This document shows, one piece after another, positions 34,743 through 47,800 of a stretch of DNA of 64,000 bases. The translations under genes and the position numbers were made by a program. Where the stretch lies: NCBI GenBank assembly GCA_036971715.1, contig JAVHJL010000007.1:310001-374000 (forward strand), given 5' to 3'. This stretch comes from Arthrobotrys musiformis. Taxonomy: Eukaryota > Ascomycota > Orbiliomycetes > Orbiliales > Orbiliaceae. Position 1 is the stretch's first letter. Each line of letters starts with the position of its first letter. A model generated the notes under the pieces. That model saw only the letters and a list, made by a program, of their open reading frames with translations, ran no database searches and was not told where the DNA came from.

Positions 34743-36004
34743 TATTTTTTCGCCTGTTTCCTTTTTTTTTTTTTTCAGGCTTGATATCTTTTATTCCTTT
34801 TCGCGCAGAAGGATCCAACTTGTTTATCTCTCTTTTTTCTTTCTTTCGAGATTCACAGTGTTGGAATTGGGATTTGCAACTCTCCTCCGGCGTGTGTGAT
34901 GAATGGCTCTCCCGTCCAGCTGTGGGCTCCCACGGAAAATATATAAAGAAAACGGCCTCGCGACGATCAGGAACTTGCGGTAAAATGTCAGACCCCCTCG
35001 AGCGGCCCGTGTGCGTGTCAAAATCGGAAAAGGCGAATCCCGTTCGATTGTGGCCAGCCTCGTTAGCTAACAGAGAAATCGATCGCTCGAGATAGATAGA
35101 GGCCGTCGTTCGATATAGTCACAAACGCGCTCCGGGGGGAAAAAAATTATGTCGTGTGCCGGTTGATGGAAATCCGTTGGTTTCTTATGCAATTGGGGAC
35201 ACGCAAGATAACAAGTATGGCGATGAGTCGAGGAAGGGAAAGAGAGGAAAAGGGAAATAAAGGTTGGAAAAAAGTAGAATACGTCAATCGGGGGCGTGGT
35301 ACCAGATTTCCGTTAGAGAACCGTAAATTGTGACAGCTGTTGTCGAGGGCTGCAAGAGGTGAGTACCTTGGAACCGACAGAAAGACAGCATACCAATACA
35401 CCTCGACCCCATATTTGAGATACCGATAGAAGAAGAGTAGGAGAATCTTATCGTGTAATTTTTGAGGCTGATGATTGGGAATTCGGGCTTGAATATGGTA
35501 CCGTGGAGATACTGGTGGTTTTGGAGTGTTACCTCTCTCTCTTGTTTCTTTCGTGGTGTGGGCCTGCAACGACGCAGAGCTTTGCGCCCGTTAAGCGAAC
35601 CACAGCTTTGGGATCAGGAAAGCTCCGGCCAATGAGCATGACGCCGCATCCCGCTGCCGCACCATTCTTGGTGGATCCCTGCTCACCGGTTCTGCGGTGC
35701 GGAGCTAGCCACCTAACTACCCACGATTCCGTGTGTGTATCATTGCAATGAATTCTTTCCACTGGAGAAATAGATATTTTTATATGAAAGATTTTTGATT
35801 TTTGCCCCAAATAGCTCGAGGGGAAGGGGCATTCAGCTTTCTACCTCTAAAAGAAACTGTTTTAATAAACACGCTCATGGTCCCGATTATTTGTATGCCA
35901 CAGTAATTGCATTGGTAAAATATGAACGCCCGACAACTGTATGCAGTATAAAAGCTTCCGCAATGAAAAAAAGGCCACCTTTTGTTTTCTTTTTAGTTCA
36001 CAAA
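34743..36004. other. Upstream of DPB4 and 3' flank of SSK2
   Basis: 1.26 kb separating two minus-strand genes. It contains a T-rich tract just before DPB4 and a GC-box-like TTTCGCGC. A 140-codon minus-strand frame at 35147-35569 has no recognisable domain, so I do not call it a gene. Confidence 0.55.
34799..34806 (+). promoter_or_regulatory. E2F/MBF-like TTTCGCGC upstream of DPB4
   Basis: TTTCGCGC matches the E2F/DP consensus TTTSGCGC, whose CGCG core is shared with fungal MBF sites. It lies 57 bp upstream of the DPB4 start codon, as written on the plus strand. Confidence 0.4.
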
Positions 36005-39000
36005 TTACCTACTACTACTCGAAGAGTTGGAGGTTTCGCTAGAGGGTGTATTCGGAATGACTTGGTTTCGGATTACAGCAATCTAATTGAAGAATTCATG
36101 GGTTAGATTTGGAAGCCCCAGGGGATATGTACTCTGGAGACGCTCACCCAAGGGTTCTGTAATAGTTCCGCGGCCGTCGGCCTCTTCCTTGGATCTCGTT
36201 CGAAGCAAAGGCCGAGGAAGTCCATTCCTTGTTCGCTCAGTTGGTCGCTTGCAGGGAATTGTGGGGGGTTTCCGGCAGCGATGTTCCACATGACCGCCCA
36301 CTCGTTGTCGAGATTGGCCCATGGACGTCTTCCGGTCGCCATCTCGAGTACGACGCAGCCCAGTGACCAGATGTCGACACTGCCGTGCTTGCCTTTATTC
36401 TCGCCTTTGATGACTTTATTGCAAATTGCTGTTAGAAGCTATTTTAGAGGGGGGGTTAAAGATTCAGTCATGCATACCTTCAGGCGACATGTACATCGGG
36501 GTTCCGGTCATACTGTTGATACCGGGCTTGGTGGCCGCCACCTTCGTTTTGCCTTGTTTAGCAATAACCTTTGCGGCACCAAAGTCAACAAACTTGATAA
36601 CGCCGTTTTGGTCCAAGAGAATATCTGTATCAGGTTATCAGCAGTGATTCCTCAAAACAAGAGGCTTCCCAGAAATTAATACATACTTTCCGGTTTGATA
36701 TCTCGATGCACGATGTTGTTGGCATGCAAATAAGCAAGACCCTCCAACATCTGCAGAGCGTAAATCATGATGACCGTCTCGTCCTCGATCCGCCCGTGCT
36801 CGAGTAAAGCTGCGAGCGACCCTCCTTGGCAGTATTCCATGAAAAAGTATACCTTGTCGCGGTGGACCTGGATACCATAGTACTGAACAACATTGGGATG
36901 ATCCAACATCTCAAGAACCGACATCTCATCCTTGATGGCACTAACTATCGAAGGTATGAGCTGTGGGTCTTGGAGTCGGATCTCCTTCACAGCCATGAGA
37001 TATCCACCGTCCAAATTAATCGCGGCGTATACCGATCCAAAGCTACCACCTCCGATGTAATTCCCTTGTTGCCACCTTAGGGTAACGTTCGAAAGTGAAC
37101 TTGATAGATAGGTGAGGGATCGATCGGTTTGGCTGCTATCGTCAAGGACACGACCAGAAGGTTGGCGGTCTCCCTCTTTCGCAGCACGGGCTTGCTCCAT
37201 AGTTTCGAGTTGCTTGAACCATTCGAGTTTGATTTGACGGGCGTATTCTTCGTCATCTCCCTCGGCTCGTTTGTCATTCATCTTCCGGATCTTTTGGTTG
37301 GCGATTTCATTTTGGCGTTCTGCAACAGCCGATCTGGCTCCCATGATATCGAAATGTGAGATTAAGAGTGACATGCACCCGGCAACCTTGACCCTGAGTC
37401 TCGTATAATCTGTATCGTTGAGTGCGAGGATATTTTGGCCTCTTGTCATCGTCATTGCAAACTCGAGAGCCGCGACAGCCCACCTGAAGGTCCTCCGATC
37501 ATAGGATATGCAATCATCACAAATAAAGTCTACCCAGTCGATCGCGATTTGGACTGTCTTTTGGTTTGTCATCGCTTTCCGGGTGTGGTCCATGAAAGCC
37601 AAAGATCTCTTTGACGCATCGGTAGCGAACGGGAAGAATGCCTGGACGATATCCTGGCACCCGAGATTTGCTAATTGCCTCTTGACCGTAGCAACGCTGT
37701 CAAGAATGGTATTCGAAAGTCTGAATATTGTCTTCTTGATTTTCATCAATTCGTAATGGACTCTTGGTAGGTTGGCTCGCTGGTCGAGGATGATGTCTAG
37801 GTGGTGCTTTGTAAGGTTTGCAAAAACATCTCGGGCCTTCCGGAGCCTCAACTCGGACCCGTCGGCGACAAGCCTAAGTCTTCCGGGTTTGATATCTGCG
37901 AAGGGTTCTTTGATCTCGACGCCCAAGCAGTCCCCTCGCCACATAAATTCCTGTTGGGGGCAGATTACCAAAACGTACGGACAAGAGTGTTCGTCCCGCA
38001 GGAGCTCAACCTCGTGAAAACAGGCGCGTACAATAGACTGGATATCTTTGGGTTTGTCCCGGAGAGAGGGGTCGGCAATCAAATAGACACCATCATGTTC
38101 CATGGTAGTTTCAATCAAGAAATGCCCACTGTCTGTCAAGGCGGCAAGCAAGTCGGGGAATGATTCATCAGTAACTTGATATTCAGTCGCGTTCTCGAAT
38201 CTTTGACTTAAAACACGGGTAAAACGTAGTAACTGCCTGTGCCGAAGCTGGATCGATTCGAGTAAAGCTTTGTACCGTTTGCTGATTTCGCCAGCGTTCT
38301 CTTCGGACTTTTGCTGTACTTCTTTCTCGTACGAGCTCGTCAATCTCGCAAGTAGTTTGCTTGTCAATGAGCTGAACTGTTCGGCAGCTTCGACATCTCC
38401 ACCCTCTACACATTGACCGACCGAATTACAGAAACTCCACTCCGACTCCAAAATCTCAGCTTCTTTGAAGATATTCTTGTTGCTACCGAGCTTGAAGTTT
38501 AGAAATCGGAAGTAGATCCGAAGGCCATCCAAAACCGCCGAGTTGAAACTTTCGTCCATGCAATTCGGCAAATCCCAGCCGGGTTCTTGGTGAGAAATCT
38601 CCTCGTAGGACCGTTTCGTTTCGACGGCTAGCTTAAGGGCGATATGAACCTGCTTCAAGAACTGATCAACCATGACCACTGTAGGCTCCTTAATCTTCCG
38701 CGCGTATTTGACTCGGGCTCGAATGATCTCTTGTATTAGACGACTGGGGAAGTTGATGATCAGGAGAAGTTCCTCAATATAAAGCGTCAGATGCCGTTTC
38801 TGGAATGCCTCGGCGTTCTCAATAAGAGTCTTTTTGGTTTTGTTGATGACATCGCCAATGCCAGCCAGCATGTTGTGCTTCTGTGTCAAAGATTTCAGAC
38901 CGTCTTCTCGTAACAGTCGATCGAGAAACGTGGTTTCATCAGCCAGGCCGCTACTGTTCGGAGTCTCGTTCGGCCGATTGAAATCCAAATCGTCGTTACC

Positions 39001-40338
39001 AACCCACTTCTGGAGAATCGTTAACTCTGTGTTAATTAGCTCCGTGATGTTGTTCCATGCACACAATGCCTCGTAGCTGGCAACGAACATGGCGGATGCC
39101 GCGTTCGGTTTCGCTGCTATCATTGCTGCTCGAGTCGGATACAACATTTCGCACTTTTCTACCTTTTTGATGATATCCTGAACTTGTTCCCTATGCGACT
39201 TTTCGGTAACGTCTCGGCCACGGACTTGGAATTCGGTAACTTGGTCGATGACGGCGCTGACTTGCTCCCGACCTTGATTGATTACTTGTCTTTGAGAAAC
39301 GATATCCCTGCCGGTTGTCTTTGCTCTCAGACCTAACCATAGCTCCTGTTTCAAGGTTTCTTCCTCTTTCTCCACCGAACCGCCAATCAGTCGCTTCTTT
39401 TCCTGTCGAACCACGTCTCCCGTGAGAACAGATGCGAGCATAGTATGCCACTCCAACCGTTCCCGATTCGCCGGGTTCTTCAGGTCTTCCTCTGAGAACT
39501 CAAGTTCCTCTTCCCTTTGAAAAATAGACCCATCATCGTACATATCGCTATCGTATGGGACTTCTGATGGCGAAGGATCCTCGTCCGCCTCGGATTGGAT
39601 CTCGTAGAATAGAGCATTTGGGTCAAAGTATTCCGGCTGTTGGTCCTGCCGTAATCGCTGAACGTAGGCCCTTTCCTGGGCCCTATATTGCGATACAGGG
39701 TCTCTCCGCGATCGAGTAGCAGACCCAGATCTGCCGTGATGGCCTGATGAACGCGAGTCCAGTAGGTTCACAGGATGTCGGACCGGTGCATATGTATTGG
39801 ACGGTGTTCTAGTCGGTGCTGAAGGCCGTGATCGATTTATACTGCTAGTAAGAGACGATATGCCAGTGCCTGACTGAGTAGGGTCCGGAGACATCCTCCC
39901 GTTCTCGTATGGAGCGTAGGCTGCATCACTGCCGGCGCGAGGTCGTGGGGCTCCGGACCAAGTCGAATAGGCGCTATGGGTCGACGGGGTCATATCACTG
40001 GCGGCTGGGGTCCTAATGATTTCGCCTACGGCGTCTTCGTCCTCGTCCTCCATGATCACAGGGCTGCCGTGCTCCGACGGATGAGAACTGGTATTGGAAC
40101 CGGATTTGGAGGTGTTGTAGGAACTGGACCGACTCTGGGAGTCTAGCACAGGAGCCCCGGGGGTGGGAGTGGTTGAAGAATCGGTGGAGGGCTCGTCGCC
40201 ATTTGCCTTGGACGTAAAGTGGACCTTCTGCGTCATGGAAGCAGCTTCCATAGCGGCGACGGGTGCTCTGCTGCTACGCTGCTCCTCCCGCTGCTCTGCT
40301 TCCGCTTCCGCTTCTGCTGCACTGCTGCCTACAGGCAA
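36005..40338 (-). CDS. MAP kinase kinase kinase Ssk2/SskB (HOG pathway)
   Basis: Exons 40338-36687, 36624-36478, 36413-36148 and 36082-36005 give 1380 aa. Residues 1-250 are Ser/Pro-rich; about 280-1060 is the large conserved regulatory region of Ssk2/Ssk22-type MAPKKKs, which binds the response regulator Ssk1. The kinase domain starts with GGGSFGSVY near 1096, MAVKEI lysine near 1118, HRDIKPEN across the first intron, VDFGAAK, and the GTPMYMSPE activation-loop end. It terminates in NPW-IAVIRNQV, the last part coming from the short fourth exon, and a Ser-rich tail. The enzyme phosphorylates the Pbs2-type MAPKK and so activates Hog1/SakA in osmotic and oxidative stress. Stopping at the first stop in exon 3's frame would lose this C-terminus. 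The N-terminal start is the first in-frame ATG; EAEAE residues there come from a CTTCCG repeat. Confidence 0.94.
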
Positions 40339-40783
40339 AATCTGGTAGCTGGTTCCCGCCAGGTAGCTAGTAGCTTAATTGCCGGTAATAAGGTTTGGAT
40401 GATATGACCTGATGTACGAGCCACTCGGACCGTGGCGTTTGGGACCATCGACAAGCATTCGCTCCGGAGGCTCGTATATGTATCAGTCAGTCGCCTCGTG
40501 CAAGTATCATGCAGCGTACATGTCCATGTCCATGTACCATGTGTCAGCAGTATACTATCTTCTGAGGTCTGCAGTAGTGGTTTTGAGATCGATTGAGGGG
40601 ATGCTAGGTGCTTTCGAGGTGCCGAGATTGCTCGCTTGGTCGCCTCTCTGCTCTGCATGGAAGCCAAGCCGATAGATCATGTACCCGACCTCGCTTTGTG
40701 GTGCGCGTGGGGTTTCTCATGTCTCCAGAGGGCACTAACTGGTCTGGGCGTGTCGCGTAACTGCCTTAACTCTCTCCTCTTTT

Positions 40784-40830
40784 ATTTATTTTTATTTTTA
40801 TTTTTATTTTTATTTTTATTTTTTATTTTC
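40784..40830 (+). repeat. TTTTTA tandem repeat
   Basis: About six tandem TTTTTA units with neighbouring TTTA units, about 450 bp upstream of the SSK2 start. Confidence 0.8.
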
Positions 40831-42308
40831 CCTTCCGGATTTTTCTGCTGACTTGATTTTGCATAAAACGCCATGAGATATAATATATATAATACTATAA
40901 TAGTACTACGAAGTATAGTCTCGTTGATTACAATTACTGTTGTGACCGCCAAAATGCATATACTACTTATGTAAAGGTTCTATTTCGCCGCCAAGACTCG
41001 CGCTCAAGCACCTGGGGCAGCAACAATTGCATGTAACATACGGGGAACTAGTTATGGTCAATGATCATGATAATTAAAAATATATTGATACACCTGAAAA
41101 CTTCAGTCCCAATCTAGGCACTCATAAGTGCGAGACCGAAACTCTGGAACAGGTTTAGGATATCGCTTTGCGAAGTCTGGGTATGGAGACTAGTTTAAGC
41201 CCTTCCGTCGCCGGAAAGTAAAATAAAACTCGACGATTGCATGTTCTCTAACTGGCGATCGCAGCCCCAGCACGTTTTCAGCCCGTCCTCGAACGCAATT
41301 TTGGCCCCCCAAAAAGCCCCCACCTCCACTTGGCTAGGTACTCATTAATTCCCTAGCTCATTGAAGGGGGAAAGAACGAGGGAACTTCGTATGTAACAAC
41401 ATGTCGATAGCAAGCGAAGTTTCAGATTTCTGACCATTCGATCGCAATCAATTAGGGATGCATGATTGTAATAACGAGGTACCTACTTAGGTAGCATCTG
41501 GGGGGACACAACCGTCGTCCAACGGTTTAATTGACCCTGGAAGAATGAAATATCCGTTGTCCCGTTACACAAACCACGCAATTATCCCCATAACGAGCCA
41601 AGATCGAACCAGTCCAAGGAAGCTAAGGGCCCCATCAATAGCGAAGGCTTAGTTTCGAATGCGATGCAGTGTAGGGGGGCCGGAGAAAGCTTAAAAACAA
41701 TAAGTATACAATCAAAAAGGCCCGGATGCATCTCCCGCCATTGTCTCGTTCGTCCATGTGATCGAGGCCACCAGGTCCTCTAGACTGTCCGCGCCGTTGG
41801 TTGTGGCCTGGTCGTAGTTCGCGTCAGGGGATCGAAAGACACGATACCATATCCTCAACTTACGTACCTTGATACCATACATATGTATGATCAGGGTGTA
41901 CGTAGGCCTTTTTGTTGAAAAAAAAAGCTTGTTTCGGTGGGATACTTTCCGCCCTTCTCGAAAACTTTCGACCCAATCGCTTTGAATTCCACAAAAACAT
42001 AAAAAATGAGGAGTAAGAAAAAGGAACAATTACTCACCAGTCTTGTTTTCTCTGAGACCCACCACCTGTCGACAAGTTTAGGGATTTATTCCCGAGGAAT
42101 TTTTGTGCATGCTTTGGCCAATTGGGTATTCCCACCTAAGCCCAATCTCTTGGGTTCGAGGCTGGCCTTTTTCTCAGTTATATAATATCGTTCGCATTCG
42201 CAACTACCACAGCCGTTGGATTTAAACTTAAGTACTAGCTATCATCCCATGTCCAAACTCGATCAACCATTGACGAAAACCACACTCTTTCCCCCCGGCC
42301 TCCCGCAA

Positions 42309-42349
42309 CTATATATAGTCACTGCTCCTTAAATTCTCTCTATATATAA
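42309..42349 (+). promoter_or_regulatory. Two TATA elements of the DUF5672 gene
   Basis: CTATATATAG (42309-42318) and TATATATAA (42341-42349) lie 90-130 bp upstream of the start codon, followed by another TATATA-rich stretch. Strong TATA promoters are typical of conditionally expressed fungal genes. Confidence 0.5.
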
Positions 42350-42437
42350 CAATATCTATCTATCCATAGTACAGATATTTAAGTATATATATATTTATTT
42401 ATATATATTTGCATATTACACTATAAATACTCCAAAA

Positions 42438-43496
42438 ATGCTGATATCACGGAGCTGCGGGCCCGTCATATCATTGATTTTCTTCGGGGTTCTCACCCTC
42501 TTTTTATTTATCGAGCCATCCAGTGTGCTCCCCGGAACAATCACAGTCGAGATCCACCGAGCCCATGAAGAAATAATCGAACCAAGTCCTTACAATGAAA
42601 CCAAACTCGCCCTCCTGATAGAAAACCGACCGCAACCTCACTTAACACCGCTACTCCTTCACTTCATGTCCGTTGTGCCTCCGGAATGGCCGTTTTTATT
42701 CCTCGGATCCAACGAATCCATCACGCATATCGAGAGATCAGCCCCGATAAGAGAATACATAAAGAACGGCAAGCTGGTGACACGACTTATCCCGGAAAAC
42801 ATGCCTGTGAACAACCAGGAGGATCTAAGTAGGACCATGACCAAAGTCGCCTTTTACGAAATGCTGTTGCCCGCCGAATGGTTGTTTATTTTCCAGACCG
42901 ATAGCATCATCTGCGCGAACTCGGCTGTTTCTTTGAACGATTGGGTCGAAAGAGGGTTCAGCTGGGTTGGGGCGTCCTGGGGAGAGACCACCAAATATGG
43001 AGGTTAGTAGCCATTACCATTCTTTCCATTTGCTTTAAATTTCTCGACTTGAAATTTTTTAGAATTGTTTTTTACTATTCAGGGGAAATCAAGCAAGTTG
43101 CTAACATTTTGATTTTTTGGAATTGTAGGAAATGGCGGGTTCAACCTACGAAGAATATCGCACCTCCTCGAAGTCTTAACCCACCAAAGCCGACAAGACG
43201 GCGAGTCCCTCGAAGACTGGTGGCTCACCGACCGCCTGGGCCACATGCCCAACGCGAAGATGGCAAACGGAACAGAGGAGATGGAGTTCTCAGTTGAAAA
43301 AGTACCTTACCCGACCCCGATGGGTTATCATACCGGCTGGGGCGGGAAGCTGCTCATGTCCCAAGTATGGAAACAGAAGGAACAGCGGGACCAGATATTT
43401 GAATATTGTCCCGAAATTAAAATACTCATGCCGCTGGTCACAAACCGAGAGGCGGAGGGGTGCGAGAAGGATATTTCAGACAGCTTTCCTTCGTAG
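42438..43496 (+). CDS. DUF5672 family type II membrane protein (glycosyltransferase-like)
   Basis: Exons 42438-43002 and 43129-43496 give 310 aa. A signal-anchor helix at about residues 9-27 (VISLIFFGVLTLFLFI) suggests a type II membrane protein facing the secretory lumen. The body carries the DUF5672 pattern: VVPPEWPFLFLGS, a FQTDSIICANS block (the D-containing site usual in GT-like folds), FSWVGASWG, then GGNGGFNLRRIS and GYHTGWGGKL. The family is widespread in fungi and assigned to glycosyltransferase-like folds, but the substrate is not known. The intron splices G|GA AAT to keep the NGGF motif. TATA-rich DNA lies immediately upstream. The two nearest genes are unrelated. Confidence 0.85.
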
Positions 43497-44441
43497 GTAT
43501 TATATCACATTACCTGGGAGGATAAGCTTTGGGCTTTAGGCTTCGGCCAGCTCTGGTTTACGAGACATGCTCGTTCGGGGTCATCAAGACTTGGGTTCGT
43601 ATTATGTATTCCTTTATAATATAATGAGTAATAGATCCACTGTATATATGATATCGTCTTTGCATTCCAGCATGTTCATGTTCATCATTAGCTAGCAATT
43701 ACCTAGTTTGTTTTTTTTGACCGTTGGTGTTTTTTTTTTTGGTTTCAAGTCAAATTTGCAAGGAGTTTCAATTGAAATTAGATCACCTTTTCATGATCAA
43801 AATCAGACCAGGGTCGATAAGAAACGTCATCTTCATTTAATCTCTAGAGTCTTATCATAATGAGCTCTTCGAGCTCAGCGAGCCAATCCAACCAACCGTC
43901 CGTCGCGGCGCAATGACCAGAAGCCTCCAATACGTGTACTACACATGTGCAACGTCCCAAGACCTTTGTGCTACACCAGCACCAACCCAGACTTCTTGTG
44001 CAACATGCAACATGTCAACATTCTAACCTCAAATCGAAATCGCATCCTCGAATCGCATCCTCCCTAACAACATGCAACATTAACATCGCATTGAAGCCAT
44101 CAACTGGAAAGACCATCAACTGGATACGATTGTAAATTACAGCGCCCGTTTCCGGCCAGATTCATCAATCTCAACCGATGCTCCGTGAATTCCCGGTGAG
44201 AACATTATATGTCAGGGTGAGTGCGTGAATTCAGACATATAGACGTCCATCATATCAAGCCTTTCCCTAGAATTTCGGACCATTAAAGTGAGGTTCCAAT
44301 TGGCCAAACGAGTCCGCTAGCCCGGTTACAGAAAGGCTTGTTTTTTGCACCTCCAAGATTCACGAAGTGAAAAAAACGCCACCGTCTAGCTCTATTTAAG
44401 TATTTAAGTAGCTACTGTGTATTTACCTAAGGGCTTAAAAC
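43497..44441. other. Intergenic between convergent genes, with CAACATG repeats
   Basis: 945 bp between two 3' ends. Repeated TGCAACATG/CAACATG and ATCGCATCC motifs cluster at 43940-44100. No supported gene. Confidence 0.55.
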
Positions 44442-44870
44442 TCAATGGGAAAAACTATGGAGTGAGCTAGCGTTATCCACCCGCCCGTCCCACCTCCCCA
44501 AATACCACCCCAACCAAACCGCCCCAATCCCATCCCAAGCCGCAAACCCAACATGCGTCCTCCAACTCTTGTCGTCCATATCCTTCGCGTTGACCATAGC
44601 AGACGTAGCCAACAATGTAGCAATAACCAAACGTACGGGAACGCTGGCGTGCAGGAATTGGTTCTGTTCGATGGGAACGTATGAGGTGCTCAGGTATGCC
44701 AGTCCTATGGTTGTGGTTGTGATACCGATTAGGGAATTTGCACCGCGGAGGGGGGGTGGTATGTTAGGTTTTCGACCACCGAATGCCATTGCTACGCCGA
44801 GGGCTGTGAGGGCGACTGCGTGGATTGTTATCGGCCATGGGAGGTTGAAGTAGTTGCCTCCTTCTGTCAT
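44442..44870 (-). CDS. Small four-helix membrane protein, unknown function
   Basis: An uninterrupted frame of 142 aa from the Met at 44870; an upstream in-frame Met at 44936 would add 22 residues. I prefer the downstream start because the hydrophobic pattern starts right after it (YFNLPWPITIHAVALTALG). Four hydrophobic segments lie at about residues 12-28, 47-63, 74-95 and 110-125, with the conserved-looking SYVPIEQNQFLHASVPVRL between the second and third. I recognise the overall type as a conserved fungal membrane protein but cannot give a function or family name. Confidence 0.6.
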   Translation of the reverse strand: MTEGGNYFNLPWPITIHAVALTALGVAMAFGGRKPNIPPPLRGANSLIGITTTTIGLAYLSTSYVPIEQNQFLHASVPVRLVIATLLATSAMVNAKDMDDKSWRTHVGFAAWDGIGAVWLGWYLGRWDGRVDNASSLHSFSH

Positions 44871-47800
44871 TTTTTTGAATTGCAAAGGGGGTGTTTGTAG
44901 ATATCGGTGGAGTATATTTCGAATTTCACCTTCCACTACGGAATGACGACGGGGGACGGATGATTTTATTTTTCTCGTTTTTTCGAACCATTAGGATCCC
45001 AGAAGACTTCCCCTTGCTCATACGGAGCAGAAATTGTTACATTTCAAGGAACAATTTCATTAGTCCTTGGAAACTTAGATATTTTGAATGCGGTATGCCT
45101 GAGAATACAACAAGAACCAACGCATAAATTTAACATCAAACATCTAAGTTACGTTGGGCCGTTGACTTTAGCTTTGTTGCCCCGGACTAGGATATAAGTT
45201 TTACATCGTTGGATAAAAAGAATTTCTATTTAAAAAGGGTAAAAAAAGGATGAATTCGAATGAATTCAGATACCCGCGCGCGCAATTAGTCCCGCAAAAA
45301 AACCCTGGCTGGCTAAAATACCCGGTAAAACTTTCGGACAGGATCAAAAGTCAGTTGCTTACGCGGCCCGCCGCCACACCCTTCGGGGCGTGACGTTAAA
45401 ACCCTCTCTCTGATTAAGCTTTAAAGGGTCTCTTGGTTAACGTAAGAGGTACTACGTATATGTACATACATAATCAATTACGTAGGGCTGTGGGCCATAG
45501 GCCACATGGCGACGAGACATGTATAGAACGTTAACTGGGTTTAGACTAGTTCTTCACCGCTTAGCGTTTCGGACCAATACATGTTCCAAAAACTTAAAAG
45601 GTATATTGGTATCTGCGTATCATACGATTTCCACGTACTGACATTACTACCCGTCGACATATACCGTGGTACATCGGTGTTAATACGCAATGGTTTGCGG
45701 CACATGTGCACCAAATTAGAAAACCACCGGCACTAGGCTAGAGATACAACAATCTGTTTATAGAGAAAGCACTGGTTCACTTTCAGATATTATTATCATA
45801 TGACCTCAGAATCTGGATTCGGGACAAGTCATATGATAATTTGCTACCGAATGGCAATACTTATCCCGGACCCGCTGACTACAACTATGTAAACACAGAC
45901 TTCCAGTGTCTATATAGTAGTACTAGAGAATATTTGTACTGAGTAACCATATCGTAGGTATTAATCGCGAATCGACGTCGGTTAGTTGAGAAGTGACTCT
46001 GAGACTTCATGTCCAATCAAGCCAGCCTTGGTCATATAATAGAAAAACTATATACCTGGTTAAGACGAGTTCGAAATATCTATTATTAAATTCCAGTCAG
46101 AGACGAAACCTGGAAGCGAGATTTGCACAGTCAGAGGCTCTACCTCTTAAAAATTGTAGTAAATCTAGAACTAGTTGTGGCGATATATTTTCGAGTGCCT
46201 CCCCCAAAATTGAGAGCAAGCGACTCCATCGCCGTCTCTTCGCTGGACCCTTCTAACTCTGGTACCATTTACTTCACACCGTTCTTACGTCTTCAAACTA
46301 GCCATGGATTGCAATATTGTATCAACTTGTGTAATAGCCTATATGGGTGCGCGTGCGCCACCTATCGGTAATATATGACGAAAATTCAATATGAGCGCTT
46401 TATCTTTCCACCAGCTCCTGCATCCGCGGCAGTATTTGGTTGACGACATAATTATACATCCTAGGTGCAGTGCGGACTTTGACAGTCACGGCTAATTTAC
46501 GGGATAGATACCAGCGATGTCTAATCTATTGATACAATGATGCCGTTGGGCTCCAGGCCTTCTCCATTTTTCTCATAATGAGCGTGTGGGATCCTCGGAT
46601 TTTCAGGTAATTATTTCCAGCCCGGATATGTATTTTACACTTTTATTTCTATTTAGCCTCTCGTAGCGTCTCCAAATTTGACGGCTTTGACATTATGGAA
46701 CCTCAACCCTAACGAAATCATTCTATATATTATAAGTTTGATTAGTATACGTGCTTTGGAAGTAGGCCCTACTGATTTCACAGTATTGAATATACTGTCG
46801 TCGTATGTATACAAGATTATTATCCCCGCTGTCTTCTAAACCTGCTTAAATGGATTAGCGGGTTAACGGGTTAACATTTTTAACACGCTATACACGGAGA
46901 GGAAGTTTTGTTCTTAATATTGTCACTAAATTTATGATTATGTAAAATTTAAAGAGATTCAACAAAACCCTCACCCAGGTGGCACTGTCCCGGGTGGGCT
47001 GGGGACGAGACAGGCTTCGGCGTTTAACTTTAACTTTGTCCACGAAAGTATTAAACGATGGTGACGAATAGTAGGTTCGTGTGGAAATCTCGAGACGCCC
47101 ATCCGATAAAATATAAGAGATTCCTCTGGGCTAATTAGCTTGATTGCCATTGCCACTGTAAACTAGGAAAACATTTAACATCGGGGCTCGAGTTCTTGAG
47201 ATGAAGGTATAATGGCTTCCCTCTGTGGTGCTCAAGTGAGAGGCTAGGGTAAATGAAATGTCGGTATTTGGGAAATATATATATATTTGCAGAGCATTGA
47301 ACAGGTGGGCTTTCCTAGTAACATTATTACCGCCCGTTGATTTAAAGTTACTAAATTTCAATATTAATGATATGGTAACGACTGGGGTCTTTGAAGTTTT
47401 CAGATTAGTATTGCCTAGACATTATTTCCCCTTCCAACTATCATGGCGGCGGCTCACGAGTGGGATCAAGTATCCCACGGTATGCATTACAATAGGCTAG
47501 GTACTATAGGCCTCATATGTTGCCGTTGAACTTGAATTCTGCGTGTATATACGTACTTACGTTTGCTAGATCGCCATATATATAAGAAAGCGAAAAGGAG
47601 TAATATTATATATGTGTGTGTGTGGATCCGGGGGATAGACCCTATTAATCTGGAAGCGAAGGATTATAGAGCGCACCTATGGTAGCCATTTATCTCCCTT
47701 AATTTCTTACCGTTCGACGAGGCCATGTATCGGTACTTCACCGAGATCTCCATTCCCAAGGCTGTAACAAAATGAAGCGGTATTAAATGAACTAGTTGCA

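Larger units (their letters stand above)
40339..42437. other. Shared upstream region of SSK2 and the DUF5672 gene
   Basis: 2.1 kb between divergent starts. It holds a TTTTTA microsatellite and AT-rich stretches near 40870-41100 and 42330-42430. I see no supported gene; a 105-codon minus-strand frame at 41712-42029 has no domain signature. Confidence 0.55.

Noticed and set aside
35147..35569. 140-codon minus-strand frame between DPB4 and SSK2
   Set aside because: Hydrophobic and basic residues are scattered without a pattern, and it overlaps promoter-like DNA.
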